Assembly (NCBI GenBank): GCA_025352845.1
Contig: JANXSC010000385.1
Span: forward strand, 1 to 10,238
Reading direction: 5' to 3'
From: Opitutaceae bacterium
GTDB lineage: Bacteria; Verrucomicrobiota; Verrucomicrobiia; Opitutales; Opitutaceae
Length of the DNA stretch: 10,238 nucleotides
Within the stretch, counting starts at the first letter, position 1. Each line of letters opens with the position of its first letter. This document shows, piece by piece, positions 1-5,951 of this stretch. The notes beneath the pieces were generated by a model. That model made no database searches, had not been told where the DNA came from, and worked only from the letters and a program-made list of their open reading frames with translations. A program made the position numbers and the translations under genes.

Positions 1-945
1 CTGACGGCCGTCACCGCCGATGCGCCGCGCAACCACGCTTTCTACACGCAGACCCTCGGTCTGCGACTGGTGAAGAAATCGGTGAATCAGGACGACGTTT
101 CGGCCTACCATCTCTTCTACGCCGACGGGCTGGCGTCGCCCGGCACGGACATCACGTTTTTCGACTGGCCGGTGGGCCGCGAGCGGCGCGGCGCACACAG
201 CATCGTGCGCACGGGCCTGCGCGTGGCCAACGTGACGGCGCTCGCGTGGTGGGAGAAACGTTTTGCCACGCTCGGGGTGACGCATGGGAAAATCACCGAA
301 CGCGACGGCCGCGCGACGCTTGATTTCGAGGATGGCGAGGGCCAGCGGTTGAGTCTCGTCGTGGATGAAACGCGTGCCATCGCGCACCCGTGGGCGAAAA
401 GCCCCGTGCCCGCCGCGCACCAGATCCTCGGGCTCGGCCCGATTGCGATGAGCGTGTCGGACCTGAAGCCGACCGACACGGTGCTGACGCATGTGATGAA
501 CATGCAGCGCGTCCGCGAGTATGCGCTCAAGGGCGAGGGCATGCTCGCCGCGAGTCGCGCCGTGCATGTTTACCAGATGGGTGCGGAGGGACCACAGGCC
601 GAGCTGCACGTCGTGGTGGAACCCGGCGCGAAACCCGCGACGCCCGGCGCGGGCGGCGTGCACCACGTGGCGTTTCGCACGCCGACGAATGAGAGCTACG
701 AGGCGTGGGCGCGCCGGCTCGTCGAAATGGGCATGCGCTCCAGCGGCCCGGTGGACCGCTACTATTTTCGCAGTCTCTATTTTCGCGAACCCAACGGCGT
801 GCTCTTCGAAATCGCCACCGATGGCCCCGGCTTCGGCACCGACGAATCACTCGAATCACTCGGCGAAAAACTCGCGCTGCCGCCGTTTCTCGAGTCGCGC
901 CGCGCCGAGATCGAGCGCGGGCTCAAGCCGCTGGTTACGGTCTAG
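1..945 (+). CDS. VOC-family ring-cleaving dioxygenase, 5' end outside window
   Basis: The reading frame is open from base 1 to the TAG at 943-945, so 314 residues are visible and the true start lies upstream. The GTG at 70 is internal: residues before it (…TADAPRNHAFYTQTLGLRL) are the conserved first strand and helix of a glyoxalase/VOC domain. Two VOC domains are present, roughly residues 1-125 and 140-290. The second carries the GVHHVAF His (residues 221-222) and the LFEIATDGPGF Glu (residue 270), which fit metal ligands of extradiol-type dioxygenases; the N-terminal His expected in the HHVT motif is cut off. The whole pattern (YHLFYAD, SPGTDITFFDWP, C-terminal LPPFLE) matches the MhqO/MhqA-like family, cytosolic Fe(II)-dependent enzymes linked to hydroquinone and catechol breakdown. 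The substrate here is unknown. It converges on the sugar dehydrogenase gene. Family is fairly sure, the exact reaction is not. Confidence 0.88.
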   Translation: MTAVTADAPRNHAFYTQTLGLRLVKKSVNQDDVSAYHLFYADGLASPGTDITFFDWPVGRERRGAHSIVRTGLRVANVTALAWWEKRFATLGVTHGKITERDGRATLDFEDGEGQRLSLVVDETRAIAHPWAKSPVPAAHQILGLGPIAMSVSDLKPTDTVLTHVMNMQRVREYALKGEGMLAASRAVHVYQMGAEGPQAELHVVVEPGAKPATPGAGGVHHVAFRTPTNESYEAWARRLVEMGMRSSGPVDRYYFRSLYFREPNGVLFEIATDGPGFGTDESLESLGEKLALPPFLESRRAEIERGLKPLVTV

Positions 946-951
946 GTTGGT

Positions 952-1029
952 TGTAGGCGGGGTGCCCTCACTCCGCACGATAGCGATTGCGGTGCCGCAA
1001 AATCGCGGGGTGAGAGCACCCCGCCTACA
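952..1029. repeat. 78-bp TGTAGG...CCTACA palindrome at convergent junction
   Basis: Bases 952-976 and the reverse complement of 1005-1029 match at 23 of 25 positions by hand count. Both mismatches are C/T differences that would be tolerated as G-U pairs in RNA. A smaller inner hairpin (GCGG 989-992 with CCGC 995-998) fills the centre. The element lies between the stops of two convergent genes (945 and 1053), so its transcript could act as a bidirectional terminator, although no T-run follows on either strand. Its ends match those of the palindrome at 4353-4401, which suggests a dispersed REP-like family. Confidence 0.8.
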
Positions 1030-1052
1030 TCAACACTTGATCGCACCTCACC

Positions 1053-2477
1053 TCACTCCGCCGGCACGAGCCGCGCGATGCGGCCGGGGGCGTTGAGCGC
1101 GACGTAGATCAACCCGTCGGGACCGACCACGGCGTGGCGCACACGACCCTGATCGGCGAAGATCGTTTCCTGGTGCGTCACGCGGTCGCCGTCGGTCTCG
1201 ATGCGGCGGATCTGGCGGCCGAAGAGACAGCAGACGAGCAGGCTGTTTTTCCAACCGGGGAAACGATCACCGGCGTAAAACATGATGCCAGACGGCGCGA
1301 CGGTGGGCGACCACTGCACCACGGGCTGTTCGGTGCCAGGGTGCGAGGTGCCGCCGATGACTTCGTTGAACTGCACCTGACCCCACGAGGCGAGCGGCCA
1401 GCCGTAGTTATTACCGGGCTCGATGCGGTTGAGCTCGTCGCCGTTGCGCGGGCCGTGCTCGGTCGCCCAGAGTTTGCCGGTGACGGGATGGTAACTCAGT
1501 CCCTGCACGTGGCGGTGGCCGTAGCTCCAGACCGTGGGCCAGGCACCGGGCGTCTTCACGAACGGATTGTCGGCCGGCGTCGTGCCGTCGGCATTGATAC
1601 GATGGATTTTCCCAAGCGGGCTGGAGAGATCCTGTGCATCGGTGGACTTGCCGCGCTCCCCGAGGGTGAAAAAGAGACAGCCGTTTTTGTCCCAGAGAAA
1701 CCGGCAGCCGTAGTGGCTCGTGTCGCGGAAATAAAATTTCTGCGGCGCGCGGAAAATCGTTTCCTGATCAACCCAGGCGCCGGCGCGCACGCGGCCGCGC
1801 ACGATCACGGTCATGCTGGTGGCGCGATTTTCGCCGAGCTCGGTGTAGGCGAGATAGAGCCAGCCGTTTTTCGCATGGTCGGGATGCGCAATCAAATCGA
1901 GGTAGCCGCCGTCCTGCCGCACAAACGCCTGAGGAGTGCCGCGGATCGACTCGGGCGCGAGTTTCCCGTCCTTGGCGATCGCGCGGAGGACGCCGACGCG
2001 ATCGCTGACGAGCATCGAACCGTCGGGCAAAAAGACCATGCCCCAGGGCGTGTCGAGTCCCTCGGCGACGGTTTCGAGGCGGAAGGTCTGACGCTCGGAC
2101 TTGAACGTCACGCTGGCTGGTGGCCCGCCCGGTTTCTCGATCCGTCCGAAGGCATAGTCTCGCGCCTGCTTGCGGAGGTAGGCGAGCATCGCGGTCTGCT
2201 CGGCCTCGTTGAGCACGCTCGCGTAGCCCGCCATACCCGTCTGCGGAAACCCATCGCGAATCGCGCGGAGGATGCTGGCGTCGTCGTTGCCGTGCTTGAG
2301 CGAAACGCTGAGGAGATTGGGCGCGGTGCCGCCGGTGAGGTTCGCGCCGTGGCACCCGGCGCAGAGCGTGGTGGCGAGCGTGGCGGGGTCGCGTGACTCG
2401 GCGGAACGAAGCACGGACGCGACGAACGCGAGCGCGAAGCTGCCAAGGACAAAGGAACGAAACGGGTGCAAGGGCAT
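1053..2477 (-). CDS. Exported cytochrome c / PQQ-type sugar dehydrogenase fusion
   Basis: A 474-residue protein with ATG at 2477 and a stop at 1053. Residues 1-27 form a signal peptide (basic start, hydrophobic FVLGSFALAFVASVL), so it acts outside the cytoplasm. Residues about 30-108 are a class I cytochrome c domain: heme motif CAGCH at 39-43 and a likely distal Met at 82 in GMAGY. Residues about 128-470 are a GSDH/sorbosone dehydrogenase six-bladed propeller, shown by LDTPWGMVFLPDG (141-153), AHPDHAKNGWLYLAY (197-211), the AQDL...GKIHRI block (281-294), EHGPRNGDELN (340-350) and NNYGWP (356-361). Family members oxidise aldoses with PQQ; here the fused heme is a plausible electron acceptor. 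The substrate cannot be told. A Cys pair (416-417, LLVCCLFG) in a late strand is unusual. No convincing ribosome binding site is visible. It diverges from the receiver gene. Confidence 0.9.
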   Translation of the reverse strand: MPLHPFRSFVLGSFALAFVASVLRSAESRDPATLATTLCAGCHGANLTGGTAPNLLSVSLKHGNDDASILRAIRDGFPQTGMAGYASVLNEAEQTAMLAYLRKQARDYAFGRIEKPGGPPASVTFKSERQTFRLETVAEGLDTPWGMVFLPDGSMLVSDRVGVLRAIAKDGKLAPESIRGTPQAFVRQDGGYLDLIAHPDHAKNGWLYLAYTELGENRATSMTVIVRGRVRAGAWVDQETIFRAPQKFYFRDTSHYGCRFLWDKNGCLFFTLGERGKSTDAQDLSSPLGKIHRINADGTTPADNPFVKTPGAWPTVWSYGHRHVQGLSYHPVTGKLWATEHGPRNGDELNRIEPGNNYGWPLASWGQVQFNEVIGGTSHPGTEQPVVQWSPTVAPSGIMFYAGDRFPGWKNSLLVCCLFGRQIRRIETDGDRVTHQETIFADQGRVRHAVVGPDGLIYVALNAPGRIARLVPAE

Positions 2478-2635
2478 GGGAAAGTCCGATGTGAACGGTG
2501 CGACGCGCGCGATTCAAATCCCATTTCCCCGCTCGGGTGCGGACAGTCGGCACTGCCGCGGCGCGCAATTTGGCAATCCCTTTACAGCCCGGGCGCTTGA
2601 AACGCGGATGGCGCCTCCATCCAATCACAGACCGC
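2478..2635. promoter_or_regulatory. Shared divergent promoter region (158 bp)
   Basis: This gap separates the start of the sugar dehydrogenase gene (- strand) from the start of the receiver gene (+ strand), so it should hold promoters for both. No clean -35/-10 pair is visible. The most AT-rich stretch is about 2566-2586. In it, TGGCA at 2571-2575 followed by TTTACA at 2581-2586 resembles a sigma-54 -24/-12 pair in spacing, but the -12 GC is AC, which is a serious mismatch. No palindrome like those elsewhere in the window is present. Confidence 0.4.
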
Positions 2636-3031
2636 ATGACTCCACTTTCGACCCTGGTCGTCGACGACGAACAGAAAATTTGCGCCTTGTTGCAGCAGTG
2701 GCTGACCGATGCCGGCTGCGCCACCGTGACCGCGCGCAGCGGGGACGATGCGTGCGAGGCGATGAAGCAGCGGCAGTTCGATCTCGTGATCACGGATGTG
2801 CTCATGCCGGACGGCGACGGCCTCGATTTGATCACGGAGTTGAAAAAAGTGCAGCCGAGCGCGCGCATCCTCGCGATGTCCGGCGGCGGCCGCTACGTCG
2901 AGGGCGACGACTACCTGAAACTCGCCCGCGGGATCGGCGCGCACGCGGCGGTGATGAAACCCTTCGACTGGAAACAACTCCGCGCCGCGATCGATGTGGC
3001 GCTTGTGGCGGAGCCGGCGCGGGCCTGGTGA
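2636..3031 (+). CDS. Receiver-only response regulator (CheY-like)
   Basis: I place the start at the ATG at 2636, giving 131 residues. The open frame extends upstream to 2498, but that extra part has no family character, whereas the receiver fold begins at once with STLVVDDEQ. Key residues are present: acidic pair D10-D11, phospho-acceptor D54 (VITDVLMPDGDG), Ser82 in the switch position (LAMSGGG) and K108 before Pro-Phe (VMKPFDW). The protein ends 23 residues after that Lys, so there is no DNA-binding or enzymatic output domain. It is a cytosolic phosphoacceptor that would act through a protein partner or as a phosphorelay intermediate. No histidine kinase is in the window. It lies head-to-head with the sugar dehydrogenase gene, but without an output domain it cannot control that gene directly. 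Family is very sure; partner unknown. Confidence 0.9.
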   Translation: MTPLSTLVVDDEQKICALLQQWLTDAGCATVTARSGDDACEAMKQRQFDLVITDVLMPDGDGLDLITELKKVQPSARILAMSGGGRYVEGDDYLKLARGIGAHAAVMKPFDWKQLRAAIDVALVAEPARAW

Positions 3032-3033
3032 GT

Positions 3034-3063
3034 TTGGTGCGCGCGGTCCGAGCCGCTGGCCAA
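3034..3063. terminator. Weak hairpin at convergent junction
   Basis: The 39-bp gap between the receiver stop (3031) and the acyltransferase stop (3071) contains an imperfect hairpin. TTGG (3034-3037) pairs with CCAA (3060-3063), and inside it GCGG (3043-3046) pairs with CCGC (3053-3056), with an asymmetric internal loop. Only an A-run (3066-3070) follows on the + strand, and no T-run follows it in either direction of transcription, so an intrinsic terminator is possible but poorly supported. Confidence 0.25.
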
Positions 3064-3070
3064 CGAAAAA

Positions 3071-4273
3071 TCAGCGCCGGCCCGCGGCGAGCGAGCCGGC
3101 GAGCATCGCTTCGAGCTGCTCGCGAATCGCCGTCATGAGCGGATCGCCCTCGGTGCCGCGCGTGCGCTCCGGCGAAACCTCGATCGCGGGGCCAACTTCG
3201 ACGATGGCGCGGACGGGCGCGTGGATGCGCACCTTGTCCGTCATGTCCTCCTCGAAGCGCTCGATCGTTTCGAGGATCCGCTCGGGAGTGGGGTCGGCAT
3301 CGAGGTAGTCGGGCGGATAACACGAGAGCTGCTGCGCGAGGTAGAGATCGGCGAGGTGCCGCCAGCGGCGTTGTAGTTCGGTCTCGGGCAAAATGCCCGC
3401 AGCCATGTCCGGGATCATGGCGATGCGGAGCAACTTCACGCGACCGACGATTTCCTTTTCGCGCCGGCCCTTCACCCATTCCACTTCGAGCGGCACGAGC
3501 AGCCGATCGATCAGGCGATCAAGGCGCGCGATAATCGTGCCGCTCTGCGCGGCGCCGAAATGCTCGACCTCCTTCAGCGCGAGCAGCGCACCGCCGATTT
3601 TCGCGATCCGATCGCGCAGCGGGAGATCGTCCTGCGCGCGCCACGTGAGCCGGTGCTCGATGTCGCGGAGCACAGCCGTGGCGGTCGCCGCGATGTCGCC
3701 GTCGAACAAGTAGCGGATCGCGACGGGATGCACCACGACCTTGCCCGGCGGAGTGAGGGCCGCGCGTTGTTTCGCCGCGCCGCGCGCCATCAGCGCCGTG
3801 CCCTCCATCAGGTGGTTGAGCCGGTCGTTGTGCCGCGAGATCACGCCCTCGGGAAAAATCACGAAAGGTCGCTTCGCTTCCGCGGTGAGTTGCATCGCCG
3901 TCTTCAACGCCTCGCGATCCGTGCCCTCGCGATAGATGCTGAAGACGCCGAGCCGCGGCAGGAGAAAACTTTGCAGCCGGCTTTGCATGAACACGTGCCA
4001 GCTCGCGACGATGTGCAGCGGCCGGCCAACCGCGTAGGAAAGCGCCCCGAGAATCATCGGGTCGCACGGCCGGCAGTGGTTGGGTGTGAGCATGATGCCG
4101 TGGCCGGCCTTGAGCGAGGCGCGCAGCTGCTCCACCCCACGGCATTCCACGCTGACGATCCCCGCACTGCGGCGCAGATAGCCGGGCAAAACCCAGCGAA
4201 ACAGCCGCCACCAAAACGTCCCGCGGCGGGGCGGCACGAAGCGGTAGGGTTTTGCGATGACGACGTTTTGCAC
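3071..4273 (-). CDS. PlsC-like 1-acyl-glycerol-3-phosphate acyltransferase family protein
   Basis: A 400-residue protein starting at GTG 4273; there is no better start, since the next Met is residue 61, just before the catalytic motif. The lysophospholipid acyltransferase (LPLAT) motifs appear in order: NHCRPCD at 65-71 (the catalytic HX4D), LGVFSIYR at 108-115, FPEG at 140-143 and VHPVAIRY at 181-188. Such enzymes transfer acyl chains from acyl-CoA or acyl-ACP to a lysophospholipid or other acceptor at the inner face of the membrane. There is no obvious transmembrane helix; the basic, aromatic N-terminus (WWRLFRWVLPGYLRR, 21-35) could bind the membrane. About 200 residues after the catalytic fold are charged and mostly helical in character, making it longer than plain PlsC (about 240 residues), so a different acceptor is possible. 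No clear ribosome binding site precedes the GTG. It diverges from the LarA homologue. Confidence 0.85.
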   Translation of the reverse strand: MQNVVIAKPYRFVPPRRGTFWWRLFRWVLPGYLRRSAGIVSVECRGVEQLRASLKAGHGIMLTPNHCRPCDPMILGALSYAVGRPLHIVASWHVFMQSRLQSFLLPRLGVFSIYREGTDREALKTAMQLTAEAKRPFVIFPEGVISRHNDRLNHLMEGTALMARGAAKQRAALTPPGKVVVHPVAIRYLFDGDIAATATAVLRDIEHRLTWRAQDDLPLRDRIAKIGGALLALKEVEHFGAAQSGTIIARLDRLIDRLLVPLEVEWVKGRREKEIVGRVKLLRIAMIPDMAAGILPETELQRRWRHLADLYLAQQLSCYPPDYLDADPTPERILETIERFEEDMTDKVRIHAPVRAIVEVGPAIEVSPERTRGTEGDPLMTAIREQLEAMLAGSLAAGRR

Positions 4274-4283
4274 CGGGAGGCGA

Positions 4284-4323
4284 GGCTGCCGCCGGGCTCC
4301 GGCGCGTCAAGCGGGCGGCAGCC
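4284..4323. repeat. GC-rich hairpin in divergent intergenic region
   Basis: GGCTGCCGCC at 4284-4293 is perfectly complementary to GGCGGCAGCC at 4314-4323, giving a 10-bp stem. The 20-base loop contains a further short complementarity (GCCGG 4291-4295 with CCGGC 4299-4303) that would compete with the stem. It begins 11 bp upstream of the acyltransferase GTG. In that gene's transcript it would fold across the 5' leader, so an effect on translation is conceivable. It may equally be a fragment of a dispersed repeat. Confidence 0.6.
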
Positions 4324-4352
4324 GTGGGTGCCGCACCAAAGTTTGTTTAGAT

Positions 4353-4401
4353 TGTAGGCCCGGCCGGTGGCCGGGCAGCCCGCCCACCGTGCGGGCCTAC
4401 A
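4353..4401. repeat. 49-bp TGTAGG...CCTACA palindrome
   Basis: The sequence is symmetric about base 4377: the left 24 bases match the reverse complement of the right 24 at 21 positions by hand count. The outer TGTAGGCCCG / CGGGCCTACA arms are perfect. It shares the TGTAGG and CCTACA ends with the longer element at 952-1029, though the interiors differ. It ends 46 bp before the LarA-homologue start. The only AT-rich stretch of this intergenic region (about 4339-4356) abuts its left end and includes TACAAT on the minus strand (4356 to 4351), a possible -10 for the acyltransferase gene with no matching -35. Confidence 0.8.
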
Positions 4402-4447
4402 AACGCTCGCCCCGCGCCGGCACTTCACCAATCGTGCGGCGCATCGC

Positions 4448-5707
4448 ATGAGCCCGTTCCCGCGCTTCCTCCGCGTCCGCCAGAATTTCCCGCACCCGCC
4501 GCCGCTCGATCTCGCGGCGACGATGGCGGCGGAGTTCGCACGGTTGCGGCCGCACGTGAAACCCGGCGCGCGCATCGCCGTCGGCGTGGGCAGCCGCGGC
4601 ATCGCAAACCTCCGCGTGATCGTCGGTCAGCTGATCGCGCAGCTGCGCGCGGCGGGCGCGCAGCCGTTCATCATTCCGGCGATGGGCAGCCACGGCGGGG
4701 CGACGCCGGAGGGCCAGCGCGAGTTGCTCGCGAGCTATGAAATCACGGAGGAGACGATGGGCGTGCCCGTGCGCGCGGCGATGGAGGTGCGCGAAATCGG
4801 CCGCACGCCGGAGGGCGCGCCGGTGTTGTGCAGCGTCGAGGCGCTGGCGGCGGATGGCATCGTGCTCGTGAACCGCATCAAGCCGCACACGGATTTTTCC
4901 GGGCCGATTGGCAGCGGGCTTTTGAAGATGGCGGTAATCGGTCTCGGCAAACACGCAGGGGCCGCCGCGATGCACCGGGCCGCCACGCGGCTCGGCCACG
5001 AGCGCGCGATCCGCGGCATGGCCCGCGTGATCCTCGACCGGGCCCCGGTGATCGGGGGGATCGCGATTTTGGAAAACCAGTTTCACGAGACGGCGCGCAT
5101 CGGCGGCGTTCCGCGCGACGGCCTGGAGGCGGCGGAGGAAAAACTGCTCGTCGAGGCGCGCGCGCTCATGCCGCTGCTCCCGTTCGAGGAGATCGATTTG
5201 CTGATCATCGATTGGATTGGAAAGAACATCAGTGGCGCTGGGATGGATCCCAACGTGACCAATCGCTGGGTGCAGGGCTACTCGAGCGGGCTCATGCGCG
5301 AGGGCCGACCGGCGCCGTTCGTGCGGCGGATTTTCGTCCGCGGCGTCACGCGCGAGAGTCACGGCAACGCCGTCGGCATCGGGCTCGCCGACGTGACGAC
5401 GACCCGGCTCGTCCGCGCCATGGACACGCGGGTGACGAGTATCAACGCGCTCACCGCCATGTCGCCGCAGGCCGCGAAAATCCCCATCGCCTTCGACACC
5501 GACCGCGAGGCGATCGAGCGCACGCTCGGCTCGCTCGCGATCGATGATGTGCGCACCGCGCGCGTGGTGCGGATCGCCGACACGCTCTCGCTGGCGGAGT
5601 TTGAGATTTCCGAAGCGCTGTGGGCGGAGGCGCGCGGATCGTCGGGGCTCACCGCCATGAGCGAGCCGCGGGAAATGTTATTCGGGCGGGATCAAAATCT
5701 GGCGTGA
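4448..5707 (+). CDS. LarA-superfamily nickel-pincer-dependent racemase/epimerase homologue
   Basis: The start is set at ATG 4448 (419 residues); the frame is open further upstream but runs into the palindrome at 4353-4401, so longer versions are unlikely. Conserved blocks are VGVGSRGI (45-52), PAMGSHGG (77-84), NRIKPHTDF (142-150), GSGLLKMAVIGLGK (155-168) and the His of AAAMH (176). In Lactobacillus plantarum LarA the catalytic and cofactor residues are His108, His174, Lys184 and His200. Here His82, His147, Lys160 and His176 fall at nearly the same spacing (65, 13 and 16 apart versus 66, 10 and 16), so the site looks intact; this mapping is my inference. The reaction would be C2 racemisation or epimerisation of a 2-hydroxyacid, in the cytosol. 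The substrate is unknown and need not be lactate. The cofactor genes larB, larC and larE are absent from the window. No clear ribosome binding site precedes the ATG. It is monocistronic here. Confidence 0.82.
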   Translation: MSPFPRFLRVRQNFPHPPPLDLAATMAAEFARLRPHVKPGARIAVGVGSRGIANLRVIVGQLIAQLRAAGAQPFIIPAMGSHGGATPEGQRELLASYEITEETMGVPVRAAMEVREIGRTPEGAPVLCSVEALAADGIVLVNRIKPHTDFSGPIGSGLLKMAVIGLGKHAGAAAMHRAATRLGHERAIRGMARVILDRAPVIGGIAILENQFHETARIGGVPRDGLEAAEEKLLVEARALMPLLPFEEIDLLIIDWIGKNISGAGMDPNVTNRWVQGYSSGLMREGRPAPFVRRIFVRGVTRESHGNAVGIGLADVTTTRLVRAMDTRVTSINALTAMSPQAAKIPIAFDTDREAIERTLGSLAIDDVRTARVVRIADTLSLAEFEISEALWAEARGSSGLTAMSEPREMLFGRDQNLA

Positions 5708-5743
5708 GATGGGCGCGCCGGCAGCGGCACGGTTTTCTTTCGG

Positions 5744-5920
5744 AGCCCCGAAGGGGCGAAAGGAAATAGCCCAGGGCAACGCCCTGGGAAATAGAGTGCA
5801 AAAAACTGAGCCCTGTAGGGGCGACGGAAAAACTGTTTCGCCCTTTCAGGGCTGGAGGTTTTTCGGATCAGGTTTCCCAGGGCGTTGCCCTGGGCTATCG
5901 TATTTCGCCCCGTTGGGGCT
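5744..5920. repeat. 177-bp mirror-symmetric array of six hairpins
   Basis: The outer arms 5744-5791 and 5873-5920 are both 48 bp and match as inverted repeats at 42 of 48 positions by hand count. Each arm holds two complete small hairpins with 3-base loops: GCCCC/GGGGC (5745-5757; mirrored at 5907-5919) and CCCAGGGC/GCCCTGGG (5770-5788; mirrored at 5876-5894). A third pair lies inside: GCCCT/AGGGGC at 5810-5822 and GCCCT/AGGGC at 5840-5852. The array fills most of the 244 bp between the convergent stops at 5707 and 5952 and could end transcription from both sides. The + strand frame running through it is not credible as a gene. Confidence 0.88.
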
Positions 5921-5951
5921 TAGGCTGGCGACACACCGCTGCGAAAAAAAA

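Noticed and set aside
1134..2396. Long + strand open frame (420 residues) antisense to the sugar dehydrogenase
   Set aside because: No domain or signal, while the minus strand encodes an intact two-domain enzyme.
2571..2586. Sigma-54-like promoter before the receiver gene
   Set aside because: Spacing fits TGGCA...TTGCA, but the -12 GC is AC, and this position is rarely tolerated. Kept only as a note under the intergenic entry.
2498..2635. N-terminal extension of the receiver protein by 46 residues
   Set aside because: The extension is basic and featureless, and the receiver fold starts directly after the ATG at 2636.
4367..4447. Upstream start for the LarA homologue
   Set aside because: The extra 27 residues are translated from the palindrome and look like non-coding sequence; the family begins near the ATG at 4448.
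5744..5920. CRISPR array
   Set aside because: The repeated units are inverted and mirrored with no uniform spacers, unlike direct CRISPR repeats; no cas gene is present.
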